Shown here: positions 45,309-55,770 of the stretch, one piece after another | Layout of the letters: each line of letters opens with the position of its first letter | Numbering within the stretch: position 1 is the first letter of the stretch | DNA from: Odobenus rosmarus divergens | Taxonomy: Eukaryota > Chordata > Mammalia > Carnivora > Odobenidae | Length of the DNA: 64,000 nt | Assembly (NCBI RefSeq): GCF_000321225.1 | Contig: NW_004450464.1 | Coordinates: forward strand, 2,821,895 to 2,885,894 | Direction: 5' to 3' | Notes under the pieces: generated by a model | Seen by the model: the letters and a program-made list of their open reading frames with translations, nothing else | Told to the model about the DNA's origin: nothing | The model's database searches: none | Made by a program: the position numbers and the translations under genes

Positions 45309-45462
45309 TAGGCCAGTGCTTCTTAAACCTTAATGTACATTGGAACCACCTGGGATCTCATGCAAATTTTGCTGCAGTAGGGTCTGGGTGGAGCCTGGGA
45401 TTTTTCAGTTTTAACAAGCTCCTGTTTGCTGCTGATGCTGCCTGCCCTTGGAACAGTAGTTG
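45309..45462 (+). mobile_element. MER5A-like hAT-Charlie element
   Basis: GCCAGTGCTTCTTAAACCTT, GTACATTGGAACCACCTGGG, GGTCTGGGTGGAGCCTGGGA, TTTTAACAAGCTCCTGTTTG and CTGATGCTGCCTGCCCTTGG follow MER5A closely from end to end. It is a non-autonomous element with no coding capacity. Confidence 0.8.
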
Positions 45463-45559
45463 GAGCTGCAGAAGGGTAGTTGAAAAGCTGGTTAAAAATT
45501 GTTGAATAGTTGAAAATGAGATGGAGAACTCCTTCCTCTGGGAGAATAACCACATTATT

Positions 45560-45634
45560 TCCCTCTGTCTCTGTCTCTCTTTCTCTCTCTCTGCATATGT
45601 GTGCGCACGCACACACACACACACACACACACAC
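45560..45634. repeat. (CT)n and (CA)n microsatellites
   Basis: A CTCT-rich run at 45562-45592 is followed by GTGCGCACGC and a perfect CA run at 45610-45634. The open frames here translate the simple repeat. Confidence 0.95.
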
Positions 45635-46739
45635 TCATACAAACTTCAAGCTTTAGAAGAATCTTATAAACAAACTATTTGGGAGTGGAACCATTTACAG
45701 ATTGGGGAATGCCTACAGATGTGTATGTATGCCTTCATTTACAATAAAATTGCTTTTCCAGAAAGTCCATAATCTCCAGGTCATCTGGAAAATATTTCTT
45801 TATGTCAAACATGGACAGAACATATTTTGACTTTACTTGCAGTTGTCAAAGGGGAATAATGAACTCTTATTCAGAGATAACCATTTCCAAACCATACTTT
45901 ATTTTTAAGTGTCGACTTTTCAACTCTAATCCATAAAATCTGAGAGGCGGTAAAAAAAGATAAAACAAAATGTCCAGCTAAAATTTTTAAGGAACGCGTT
46001 TCTGTGAGGGAAATACTCATAGAATGTGTGCCGTGTTTGTGGCCTCAAGGGAAAAAGATAACAAGTGTCATTTGTCCAATAAATACATATAATTGCATAT
46101 CATCTTCTGACCCTGCACTAAAAAACAGTAGATGTTATTGGTTTTTTACTTTTTGGTTGTCTCACAAGCCAAAACAGTTAAGAAGAAATCCTCAGCTTTT
46201 TATTCTTTTGCATCTAATATGAAAACAAGGATGAGAATATAGAACAGGGCTTTTCTTCGATGCAGGGAATAACTGGGAAGTTGGATTCCTTTTAATAGCT
46301 TTTGATGTGTTAAAATCCAGTCAGTGTTTACATAGTAAGTAGTCACTTGACTTAAATTTATCTTTTCATAAGCATTACTTACTCCTGCAGTGACGAATGA
46401 ATGTTCTCTTTGCTCTGAACATTGCCTATATAAATTATTAGGAGAAATGGAATAAATATTACCCTCCTTCTAGTAGGGATATTTTTCTGATGGGGACCTG
46501 TTTGTTTACTGTAGCTGTTGGGATGGCATGATCAGGGTGACACTGAAGACACTCTAGGAGTAAGACTTTCTACTTCTTGGTTGGAGTTGTAATTTTATTT
46601 TTGTAGTTTTATTTCCTTTCACACTTGTTCATTGACTCTACTCTCATTTAACAGGGAAAAAAAAAATCAATTGCCTAGAGGAAGATAGAGATGGTCCAGC
46701 CTCATTAATAGACCAAAACCTCATTAGGGAGATGACTGT
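45635..46739. other. Single-copy stretch, no gene seen
   Basis: No exon, RNA gene or clear transposon recognised. Confidence 0.5.
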
Positions 46740-46845
46740 TGCATAATGAAAGGTGCTTAACGTCAGAAGACCTGGATTAAAATCCTGGCTCTGTTCCTTG
46801 CCAGTTTAGAAACCATCTCAGAGCCTTGGTCTCCCCAGCATGGAA
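46740..46845 (+). mobile_element. MIR SINE relic
   Basis: GGTGCTTAACGTCAGAAGAC, CTGGATTAAAATCCTGGCTC, CTCAGAGCCTTGGTCTCC correspond to MIR 5' and middle parts (AGACTGCCTGGGTTCGAATC, CCGGCTCTGCCACTT, CCTCAGTTTCC). Confidence 0.65.
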
Positions 46846-48339
46846 TTCTGTGCAGGAAAAATGTATTTATAATGTAGTAATATGTGTGCCATGAGGAAAT
46901 ATTCTCCAGTCCCTGCTTAGGTGATTTATGGAATGATCTATGGGGAATCAGGGGAAGGGATGTAGAGCTTTGAGGAAATGTGTAAAGATAAAAAATAACC
47001 TCTGATAAATGACCATTTTGAACACACAGTATCTTTTTTATATATTCTTATTTATAATCCTTCCAAACTATGAAGTCTTTTTCTTTCTCCAGCCTGATTT
47101 CAGTATCAGTATCAGTAAATTTTGGTAACTTGCACTTTTTTCCCCACAAGACATCTTTATTTCTTGTTTGGGTCCATATTAAAAATAATTTAACTAAGTT
47201 ATATAAAGACATAAAGCAAATTCCTAGGTGCACGTAGATGCATAAAGCTTATAGCCACTCATATTCTACACTTTCAGATACAAAAAAATTCTACCTTGTT
47301 TTTCCACTAAGGTTAAAATGTGTATGTGTGTGTGTGTTGTATTCCATATATGAAAAACAAACGGAGTCTACAAAGATTATTTTGTTTCTATTTCGCTTAA
47401 AATGTTGCTCAGTCTGAAATAAATATAAAAATTTGGAAGTATCCTGACCAGTAGCCAGAATTTAGGAAATAATGATGGTAAAATATGTTTATCTGTCATA
47501 TGTTTATTAAGTGCTGAATTAGTATTGCAGAAGACTGTGTAATATTGGAAGAATTAGGGATTTCTCCTCAAAAGTTCACTGCATATTTCTAGGCTTTCTC
47601 TCGACAGCGTTGAAATGCCAGGAAGTAGATTTTACATTCAGTGATTGTCATCAGAACTCAGGGCTGCAGAATCTGATTTTGTATATAAGTCAAAGACCAG
47701 GGTAAATTTGTGTATGTTTTTAAATATTAGAGGAAATCTTTACAAGAATTATCTTGTGTAAAATCGCCTATAAAATTTCCTCCCATGGTGACCTAGCTTA
47801 AACTTTGTACTCTGAGACATACTAACTAAAAATAGATACTGAGGAGTTTGTTCATTTCCCTTAATACATTGGCCCCAGGGAAACTCAGAAACTCAAATTT
47901 ACTATGTTTTGTGGTCAGCCTAATTGCCCACAGAGAAAATTTTTTTAATTTCTCTTCTGATTTTGATCCTGAGTATAAACAAGATAATTTATGACAGGTA
48001 GGCAATGTTTTGATACTTGGATAATAAAGTAAAAGCCAGTTCACTGGTCATTATTAGTAGCTACTATAAATTGTAAATGGATTAAGTGCTCATAATTATG
48101 TAAAATGGTTAGTTTTTTCTTTGCAATTCATCTACAAACAGGGTTGGCTACTTTGTAAACACCATCCCTCTACTTCCTGTTCTGTTGATCAGCTACAATA
48201 TAAAAAGCTGAGTTGCATATTAAAATTAGTTTGATTGCTAATAGGGATTTATGTTATTTCCTAAAGTTCCTAAGGTTAGACTTTATTAGTGGATCTTCTC
48301 TGTTTCAGTAGTTAATGGTGAAAAATGACTTGTTAAAAA
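46846..48339. other. Single-copy AT-rich stretch, no gene seen
   Basis: Includes a short GT run near 47320-47336. No exon or transposon hallmark recognised. Confidence 0.5.
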
Positions 48340-48990
48340 AAACTCCAAAAAACAAAATTCAACTGAGTAAATTTTAAAGATCTTATTGGCTTTATGCCAT
48401 GATTCATGAATTGGGGAGCATCTTATCTAGCAGGTAGAAAGGAGCTCTGAAGAGCTGCACAGAATGAAAGACTTTCATGGGAAAAAGTAGGGGGGGACAA
48501 AGAAGTTACTAGGAAAGAGTGGGTTGTTTCAGGCAAGGTCACCTTCCTTTGAGAGATGACAGGGATTTATCAGAGTACCTCACTAGGGCTGGCCAGGTAA
48601 TTCAGATTCCATTCCTGGGACAGGTTCACACTGTGAATCTTGCTTTGGTTATGTGGGCTTAGCACAAGTGACTCTATTTTGGATCTGTTGTCACTTTTTT
48701 AATGGACTTAAAACAGAGAGCCTGTATTACAGGTCTTGCAGGGAAGAATGGAGTATTTTGTTGATATTCCTAGGGCTTCTTTATTGTTATCGTGCACTCT
48801 TTTTTTTTTGCTGAATAGCTACCAAAAGAGGCAAATGGTTAAATGAAAATGAGTTCCCTGAGAGTGTTAAGTGTCCATCAAACACCATCAGTTTGCTGTC
48901 CTTTTTCCTGGTTACTTAAACCTAACAGATAAAGGAACAAAGAAATAAAACCTCAGTTACAAAGGTTTTGTAACATTTAAATCTATACAA
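48340..48990. repeat. Probable unclassified interspersed repeat
   Basis: CAACTGAGTAAATTTTAAAG, ATCTTATTGGCTTTATGCCA, ATTCATGAATTGGGGAGCAT, GGAGCTCTGAAGAGCTGCAC and GGTTGTTTCAGGCAAGGTCA read like a dispersed mammalian repeat I have seen, but I cannot assign its class. No coding frame. Confidence 0.4.
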
Positions 48991-49017
48991 TAATGAAATT
49001 ATAGATAAATCCATTGT

Positions 49018-49246
49018 GTGTGTGGTTTTTTAAAAGATTTACTTATTTATTTTAGAGAAAGAGAGTGTGTGAGTGCATAGGGGGGAGGGGCAGAGTGAAA
49101 GGGAGAGAGAGAGTCTGTTTTAAGCAGACTTCACACTGAGTGCAAAGCCCAATGTGGGGCTCGATCTCATGACCCTGAGATCACAACCTGAGTGGAAACC
49201 AAGAATCTGAAGCTTAACTGATTGTGCCACCCAGGCACCACGGCCC
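49018..49246 (-). mobile_element. Can-SINE dimer, left unit (older subfamily)
   Basis: Minus-strand unit: GGTTTTTTAAAAGATTTACT, GA run, GGGGCTCGATCTCATGACCC, GAAACCAAGAATCTGAAGCT, ATTGTGCCACCCAGGCACCA. It abuts the second unit at about 49247. The target-site duplication lies outside the pair, so it belongs to both units together. Confidence 0.92.
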
Positions 49247-49448
49247 CCGCTTTTTGAGAGAGAGTGTATGTGCACATGCCCACGAGGAGAGACAGGGAGG
49301 GCCACAGGGAGAGGAGAGAGAGAATCTTAAACAGACTCCATGCCCAGTGAGGAGCCTGACTCAGGGCTCGATCTCACGACCCTGAGATTATGACCTAAGC
49401 CGAAATCAAGAGTTGGAGGCTTAACCACTGAGCCATCCAGTCACCCCA
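49247..49448 (-). mobile_element. Can-SINE dimer, right unit (older subfamily)
   Basis: Minus-strand unit with a very short tail complement (GCTTTTTGAGAGAGA), GGGCTCGATCTCACGACCCT, GAAATCAAGAGTTGGAGGCT and the head complement GAGCCATCCAGTCACCCC. The matching flanks are ATAAATCCATTGT at 49005-49017 (left of unit one) and ATGAATCCATTGT at 49449-49461 (right of unit two), 12 of 13 identical. Confidence 0.9.
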
Positions 49449-49461
49449 ATGAATCCATTGT

Positions 49462-50040
49462 TTAGGAAAATTCCAGAAAGTCTAGGTCATATTTTATTAA
49501 AATTAAAATTATCTACTTCACAGGTGTAAGTTTTATGAGTGAGGGAGTTTATACTCTAATTATCTTACTGCACTAATTAAGGCCAAAGTTAGCATAAATT
49601 AACGTAAGTGTAGAAGAAGACAAAGGCTCCTCATGTGTTTTAATATGGGAACTTTTTGCATTGGGAGTGAGGTAATTCATTGTGCAAGAATGTCTCACAT
49701 ATTATGGGGTGTTCAGTATCTGAAGTTCCCACCCACTGGATGCCAATTGACCCTACCTGTCATTGTGATAATCAAAACTGCTTTCATAGATTTCCAAATG
49801 TTTCCAACGGGGCTGCTAATTCATGCACTGAAAGTCACTACTTTATGAGAGAAATTGTTCTCTTTGTTTGATGGACAAATGAATGTAGCACTAATAACTC
49901 TGATAAGACTCATATGTTCATTGTATTTTCAGAAGGTCTTGGGAATAAATATTTGGAGATTGGATTTTTGCTTTGTTTCAATCTTATTTGTTACTCTGTA
50001 GTGTGTTATGCCTATTAATGAGTGGTATACTTTGAAGTTC
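49462..50040. other. Single-copy stretch, no gene seen
   Basis: Two overlapping frames (49633-49871) show no domain. No repeat recognised. Confidence 0.5.
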
Positions 50041-50168
50041 CTTCCCCCCCTCCCCCCTTCCTCCCTTCCTCCTTCCCTCCCTCATCCCTCCCTCCCTCCC
50101 TCCCTTCCTTCCTTCCTTCCTTCCTTCCTTCCTTCCTTCCTTCCTTCCTTCCTTCTTTCTCTTTCTTT
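50041..50168. repeat. Long (CCTT)n polypyrimidine tract
   Basis: About 125 bases of almost pure C/T: mixed CCCTCC units first, then an uninterrupted TTCC run at about 50105-50155. Such tracts can form triplex DNA and vary in length between individuals. Confidence 0.97.
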
Positions 50169-50769
50169 CTAAAAATACTTTTGTATTACATTGTTTTCAG
50201 ATCCCAATTAGCCAAAACTTAATTATATATGCATCACTTATCTTCTTGTGTAAATGGAAATTGTCCATTCTCAGTGGCATCTTCCAAATTGAAATTTTCC
50301 TTGTTCTATTATATTTTTAAATGTGAACTTAAAAAAATGCCGCTCTTTATCTCTCTTTCTTAAGAAGCTTGGTGGAGGATGATTCATCATCAAATTGAGA
50401 AAGATTTGGTATGGATATAAATTTACATGAGAAATACCAGTTGATTTTTATCACCTTTCAGAGCAAATGTATTTGTTCTTCTCTTCTAATATAAACATAT
50501 AAATATCTAGAGAATTTTAAATCATCTTTTGTCCTCCTGAAAGCGTTGTTTTTTCCTCATTTTTCTGTCTTTCATTATTTAAATTTCATGAAGCAATGGA
50601 GTTGTGTCATATTATTTACTCTTCATTCTGCTGCTTCCAAATATGCTCCTCCCCAACTAGCTATTTTTTTTAGCAATTTCTTCATCTACCACAACCTTAC
50701 ATACTTTGATAACCACTTCTTTAAAAAGTGTTTATTATAAAATTTATCATATAGATAAATTATTTATTG
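50169..50769. other. AT-rich stretch, no gene seen
   Basis: No exon recognised. The right end may already be the 3' margin of the L1 relic that follows. Confidence 0.45.
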
Positions 50770-51051
50770 TGCATGTATGGTTTACATAGTAATAAGAAGG
50801 CAAACACTGTAAGCTCACCACCTGCTGGTTAAGACAAAATCATTATCAGAACTTCATAATACTTTTATTATACTCCATATTTACTTTTCTTTTCACTGTT
50901 CTGTGGTGGTTAACTTAATACTGAATTTTGTAAATCACTCTTATGCTTTATATATAGCTTTACTATACTACCTATGTATGTATCTGGAAGCAATATTCTC
51001 TTTTGCCTGCCTTTGAACTTTAGAGTTTAATGATGTTTAATGATTTCTTTT

Positions 51052-51242
51052 CTTTTTTTTTAAAGATTTTATTTATTTATTAGAGAGAATGAGAGAGAGA
51101 GAGCATGAGAGCGAGGAGGGTCAGAGGGAGAAGCAGACTCCCTGCCGAGCAGGGAGCCCGATGTGGGACTCGATCCCGAGACTCCAGGATCATGACCTGA
51201 GCTGAAGGCAGTCGCCCAACCAACTGAGCCACCCAGGCGCCC
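51052..51242 (-). mobile_element. Can-SINE nested in L1
   Basis: Minus-strand copy of the CCCGAGACTCCAGG type: TTTTTTAAAGATTTTATTTA, GA run, GGGTCAGAGGGAGAAGCAGA, GATGTGGGACTCGATCCCGA and the head complement GAGCCACCCAGGCGCCC. Perfect target-site duplication TTAATGATTTCTTTT lies at 51037-51051 and 51243-51257. Confidence 0.97.
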
Positions 51243-51417
51243 TTAATGATTTCTTTTAAGATTTTTTACTCTATGTTGCAAGGTTCATCGATACTGATAC
51301 TTGGATTTAGTTTGCTTATTTTTCTCAGCTCTAATTATCTAATGTACTGTTGATTGACCTTAGAGTTACGAATCTCACATACTTGATATTATAAACACTG
51401 TTTCTATGGACATTCTT

Positions 51418-51620
51418 TTTTTTTTTTAAAGATTTATTTATTTATTTGAGAGAGAGCAAGCACACATGTGAGTGCATGAGTTGGAGCAGGGGAAGAATCT
51501 CAAGCAGATTCCCCACTGAGCATGGAGCTGGCCAGGGCTCAATCCCATGACCCTGAGATCATGACCTGAGCCAAAACTAAGAGTACGACACTTAATCGAC
51601 TGAGCCACAGAGGTACCCCT
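51418..51620 (-). mobile_element. Can-SINE nested in L1, older subfamily
   Basis: Minus-strand copy: TTTTTTTTTTAAAGATTTAT, a GAGAGC-run, GGGCTCAATCCCATGACCCT, ACTAAGAGTACGACACTTAA and a diverged head, GAGCCACAGAGGTACCCC. The target-site duplication CTATGGACATTCTT (51404-51417) against CCATAGACATTCTT (51621-51634) has two mismatches, which fits an older insertion. Confidence 0.93.
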
Positions 51621-53179
51621 CCATAGACATTCTTATACATGTCTCCTGGTTGACACATGCAGAAGTCGTTTTTTGGGTTTATATGAGGATTAAAATTGCT
51701 GGATTATTTGCCAAGTGGTTGTACCAATTTGCACACCACCTAGTTGTAAATGCCATAGATTTAGATTTTTGCCAAAATATTAAATGTGAAGTATTATGGG
51801 GGTTTTTGTACTTACTCTTCAGCAAAATTCTTGTTCATGTATTTAAACATTTTTGTCCTTGGTTATTATCTTTTTGGACTGATTTGTAGCAGTTTTTAAT
51901 ATATTCTGGTTATGAATCTTTTGTTGGTGTTTTAGGCTATAAATATCTCAGTTTGTGGCTTTTCCTTTTATCTTTTTCTTTTTGACAAAAAGGATATCCT
52001 TCATTTATTGTAATTGTATTCATCAGACTGTTCCTTTTATAATTAATTTTTTGTGTATTGATTAAGAAATTTTTCACTGTCATAAGATTATAAAGATATT
52101 TCCTTGCAACTTTTATGTTGTTTGTAAAGTTGAATCCATTTTATTTATTTCTATATGTTTAACCACTACTTATCTCCATTTATCGACTAATCCATCTAGC
52201 CCTCACCTATCTGCAATGCCTACTCTGTCATAAATAGAAGTTTCTTATAGTGCATGTTTATTTCTGGGCTTTATTCTGTTTTCTGAGGGCATAGCAAAAG
52301 CACATTATTTTAATTACTATAGTTCTAATATAAAAGTCTAGTGTTCCATTCACCCTCTTTTTCTGGAGTGCTATAGTTTTTCATGGCCCTTTACTCTTCC
52401 ACATACATTATAGAATCAGCTAATCACAATCCATGGAAATCTCTGCTGAGATTAGGTTGGAATTATATTGAATCCATATATTTATCTTGGGAGAACTGAC
52501 ATCTTTCTGATATTGAATCTTATTATCTAACAACATGTAGAACTCACCATTGATTCAGGTTTTTTAAAAAATGTCTTTCAATACATTTTTATTAATTTCT
52601 TTATAAAAGGCTTACAAAACAATCCCAACTCATCAGTTATGCTTCTCATTATATTTTCAGATATCCATGTTGAAAAATTGTATATTTTACTTTAATGTTA
52701 ATTGACCCTCCCCAAAAGTAAATATAGTGACCAAAAGTAAATGGGCAACTGGTTACACAGCCTTCTCTCCCCGCCGCCTCTCAGGGCAAATGTTTCTTCC
52801 AACCATTGAGCCATCTTGGGACTCACTCATCAAGTCTATTATTATCTGCATTCTACCTGCCCATAGCATGGCTAATTATTATAATTATTAATTAATTATA
52901 ATTAATAATTATTTAGAGGGCAGGTGTTTCTCCAGATACTAATAATTAGTTGTATATTCAATTTTCTTTTCTAAAATGTATGTCATATGCAGTACAAATA
53001 CCCCATCATATTATACAATAGAATAAATAGCTAATACAATATTTCCTACTTAGTTGATGCTAACTCTACACAATTCTCTGGCTCATTATCATCATAATAT
53101 CCTGTACATTGTTGAGGTATCTTCAGCTTTACCACATTCTTTCAACTTCAGCATTTCTTTTGGATGGCCCAACAATATT

Positions 53180-53345
53180 ATTAAGGCAGAGCATGTGTTA
53201 TGATTTTCATTTTGAAGAGGAAGAAGTGAAATTTGGAAAAATGAAGTAATTTCCACAAGACTACATTACTGGTGTCTAGTAGAGGTGAGCCTCAATATCA
53301 GGTTCTGACTTTAGAGCCAATGTTCCTGCCTCTATATGGCAAGGG
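53180..53345 (-). mobile_element. MIR SINE relic
   Basis: GATTTTCATTTTGAAGAGGA, AGAAGTGAAATTTGGAAAAA, GAAGTAATTTCCACAAGACT, CTGACTTTAGAGCCAATGTT keep the order of antisense MIR (CATTTTACAGATGAGGAAAC, TTAAGTGACTTGCCCAAGGT, CTGACTCCAAAGCCCGTG). A (GGT)n run follows at 53346. Confidence 0.65.
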
Positions 53346-53689
53346 TGGTGGTGGTGGTAGGGATTGTGGGACCATAGGGCCAAGTAGGCCCTCCAACCTA
53401 GTTTGTAATTGTTATTCAGTTTATCTAATGTGAAAGCCTTAGTTGGTGCTTCCCAGCTGTAGTCTTTGGGGGGCTTCCTGCCTCTGTCTAGCATTGTACC
53501 AATTTGTACCTGCTTGCCTTCCCGGTTCCTGTGGGCATTTGAGATTGTGATCTCAGCCCTAGAATAAGCCTGGCATTCCCTGTTGTAGGTTTGATTTTTT
53601 CTTCCTTGTACTTGTTACCATTTGTACTTGTTCTGATTACTTATCACCAGACAGATCTTACAGACTGCTTTGCAATTCTATTATGAAAG

Positions 53690-53782
53690 ATAGGTAAATT
53701 ATTATTCTCATAAGAATAGGCACAGAACACGGTATACAGTGCCTTGCACTCAATGTGTGCTTACTAAATATTAATTGATGAT
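53690..53782 (+). mobile_element. MIR or L2 3' terminus
   Basis: GGCACAGAACACGGTATACA, GTGCCTTGCACTCAATGTGT and GCTTACTAAATATTAATTGA match the shared 3' end of MIR/L2 (AGCACAGTGCCTGGCACATA, GTAAGCGCTCAATAAATGTT). Too short to separate the two. Confidence 0.6.
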
Positions 53783-53839
53783 GGAAAAGATTTAAATCTT
53801 CCTCTAAATAAGAAGATTTTGTAGTTATCTATCAAAATC

Positions 53840-54330
53840 TAATTTTGTTGAAGTCACTTCATCTCATTGTGGGGATGAGGATGCAGCTCAGTTCGACAGA
53901 TAAAATGTTACCAGCTCATAAAATCGAACTTGCTCTGTGTTTGGTCCTATATGGAATTTTGTCAGGAAAGTCTTGGATTATGTTGCTACTATTGGCAGAA
54001 AGTTATATAAAACCTGTGCATTCGGAAGATCTTTGCACGAGATATGGTTGACATGCCACATTTTTATACTGATGCCACTTTTGTTCCAAGTGGAGATGTT
54101 TCTCTTTGTCCTCTCCTCCTAGAACTCTTCCTACGGTCTTTACCAGAGCGATATTTGTCCCTCCAGATTTGGATGTCTTCCAGTAATTGAGAGCTTTCCT
54201 TAGCACCAAAAATTAATTGAGCTGCAATTAAGAGGAGTAATCATTGATGAAAATGATGCCCCGTTCACTCCGGAAAGGTAGGCTGTGCTTTAATCCATAC
54301 CCTCCTTCAAGGTTGCCTTTTGAATTCTAA
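53840..54330. promoter_or_regulatory. Candidate conserved non-coding block
   Basis: Repeat-free sequence with balanced composition and homeodomain-like cores in AAAAATTAATTGAGCTGCAA and GAGGAGTAATCATTGATG (about 54208-54250). Three short frames overlap on two strands (53845-54209), none with a domain, so I do not read it as an exon. Function is a guess. Confidence 0.25.
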
Positions 54331-54639
54331 ACAATGGGATTCAGTGTAATCCTTCCTCTGTTTGTAGGAAGCTCTGTTTTATTTGGAGTTTATAAAGGGA
54401 GCTCTACGAGGTAAAACTGCTGTACAAGTGCTTTTTTTATGTTAAGTCCATGTATTAATCAAAACAGCTGTGTGGGTTACTAGGTAGACTATAACACCAG
54501 GTGGCAATAAAATGTCTTCCTCATTACAATCAATACCGATGAATTGCAGAGACCTCCTGTCCGTGACGGCCCTTCTCGATGGCCATCCTCACTTGGTGGT
54601 GGGGAAAATGAGTATGGGTTGTATGAAACTATTTCAGCA

Positions 54640-55020
54640 CCACCCTGACCTTAATAGTGCTGTTTTCCATTGCTTGTAACAAGCTGCACTGGAGCCATAA
54701 AATGTTCCAGCTGACAAACGCTGTCAGGGCTCCTTCAGTGCAGAGACCTTCTGTGGATTCAACGTGGTAACTTTTATTTTAGTGATGCCAAAACACACAT
54801 CCGCTCTTGTGTGTTCAACACACAGTGTGCTCTCTGGAGCCATCCTGTCAGCCACAAATCATGGTCACTGTCCCATTCCCGTGACCGCTAATGGCAAAAT
54901 TCTTCAATTAAAAGCTGTGGAGGTTATGCTGACTCTTAACAATTCATTTTCTCCCAGAAGTAAACTACCTGCTGTTAAGTCATTGAGTTTGTTTAGTTTG
55001 ATTTTCAGTGTATAGTATTA
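54640..55020. promoter_or_regulatory. Candidate conserved non-coding block
   Basis: Unique sequence between repeats, with CTGACAAACGCTGTCAGGGC (an imperfect inverted repeat, CTGACA-TGTCAG) at 54711-54730. It also includes GACCGCTAATGGCAAAATTC and TCTTCAATTAAAAGCTGTGG. An open frame at 54764-55015 has no recognisable domain. Confidence 0.25.
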
Positions 55021-55068
55021 GATATGAGTTTATCATAGAGACAAAGGTTCAAGCTAAAAATGATAATT

Positions 55069-55238
55069 TTTTTTAAGATTTTATTTATTTATTTGAGAGA
55101 GAGAGAATGAGCTGGGGAGAGGGAGAAGCAGGCTGTCTGCTGAGCAGGGAGCCCAATGCGGGACCCGATCCCAGGACCCTGGGATCACGACCTGAGCCGA
55201 AGGCAGATGCTTAACCGACTGAGCCACCCAGGTGCCCT
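55069..55238 (-). mobile_element. Can-SINE, SINEC_Pv-like subfamily
   Basis: Minus-strand copy: TTTTAAGATTTTATTTATTT, GA run, GGGACCCGATCCCAGGACCC, CGAAGGCAGATGCTTAACCG and the head complement GAGCCACCCAGGTGCCC. Target-site duplication TAAAAATGATAATT lies at 55055-55068 and TAAAAATGGTAATT at 55239-55252. Confidence 0.95.
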
Positions 55239-55331
55239 TAAAAATGGTAATTCTATGAAAGATTTAAGGAGATGCCCATATGTGGCTCAGGGTTCAAGTT
55301 TATACAGCTACTTATTACTAGTTCACCAGTA

Positions 55332-55574
55332 GGGGCGCCTGGGTGGCTCAGGTAGTTAAACATCTGCCTTTGGCAGGGGTCATGATCTCAGGATTCTGGA
55401 ATCAAGCCCCACGTCGGGCTCCCTGCTTAGTGGGGAGTCTGCTTCCTCCTCTCCCTCTGGCCCTCTCCCCAGCTTGTTCTCTCTCTCTCTCTCACAGAAA
55501 TATTTTAAAATATTTTAAGATACTGAAATATTTTAAAATATTAAAAATTAAATATAAAAAAAAGCACAATACAT
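55332..55574 (+). mobile_element. Can-SINE, plus strand, with expanded AT tail
   Basis: Head GGGGCGCCTGGGTGGCTCAG, then CATGATCTCAGGATTCTGGA, CTGCTTAGTGGGGAGTCTGC, CT run near 55476-55494. The tail is unusual: ATATTTTAAA-type units repeat over 55500-55550 before an A run at 55557-55564. I could not pair a target-site duplication. Confidence 0.88.
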
Positions 55575-55770
55575 GTGCCTTTCTGTCCCAGGTACTGTTC
55601 TGAATGTTTAACTTATATGTATTTATTTCATCTTCACAAGAAACCTCTTTATTTGGTGTCATTGTCCTCATTTTGATGAATACGAAAAACTAAGGTATGA
55701 GAGATTAAATAATCTGATGCCATAGACAGGATATGGTAGAACCTTTGGTTAAGTTTGTGCACTTAACCAA
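55575..55770 (-). mobile_element. MIR SINE relic
   Basis: TTCATCTTCACAAGAAACCT, TTGTCCTCATTTTGATGAAT and CTAAGGTATGAGAGATTAAA match antisense MIR (TAATCCTCACAACAACCCTA, TATCCCCATTTTACAGATGA, CTGAGGCTCAGAGAGGTTAA). Confidence 0.7.

Larger units (their letters stand above)
50770..52620 (-). mobile_element. Old L1 (L1M-type) 3' half, interrupted by two SINEs
   Basis: From left to right it has the complement of an L1M 3' region: ACTACCTATGTATGTATCTG, TTTTGCCTGCCTTTGAACTT, then after the first SINE GTTGCAAGGTTCATCGATAC, GTACTGTTGATTGACC, CACTGTTTCTATGGACATTC. After the second SINE come TTCTTATACATGTCTCCTGG, TTGCTGGATTATTTGCCAAG, TGGTTGTACCAATTTGCACA and further L1 ORF2-complement blocks (TATTCTGGTTATGAATCTTT, TTTCTGGGCTTTATTCTG, TTAATTACTATAGTTCTA). 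No frame survives. Confidence 0.75.

Noticed and set aside
52863..52912. AATTATTATAATTATTAATT-type stretch as a palindrome
   Set aside because: The symmetry is imperfect and expected in a two-letter A/T-rich run. Treated as low complexity.
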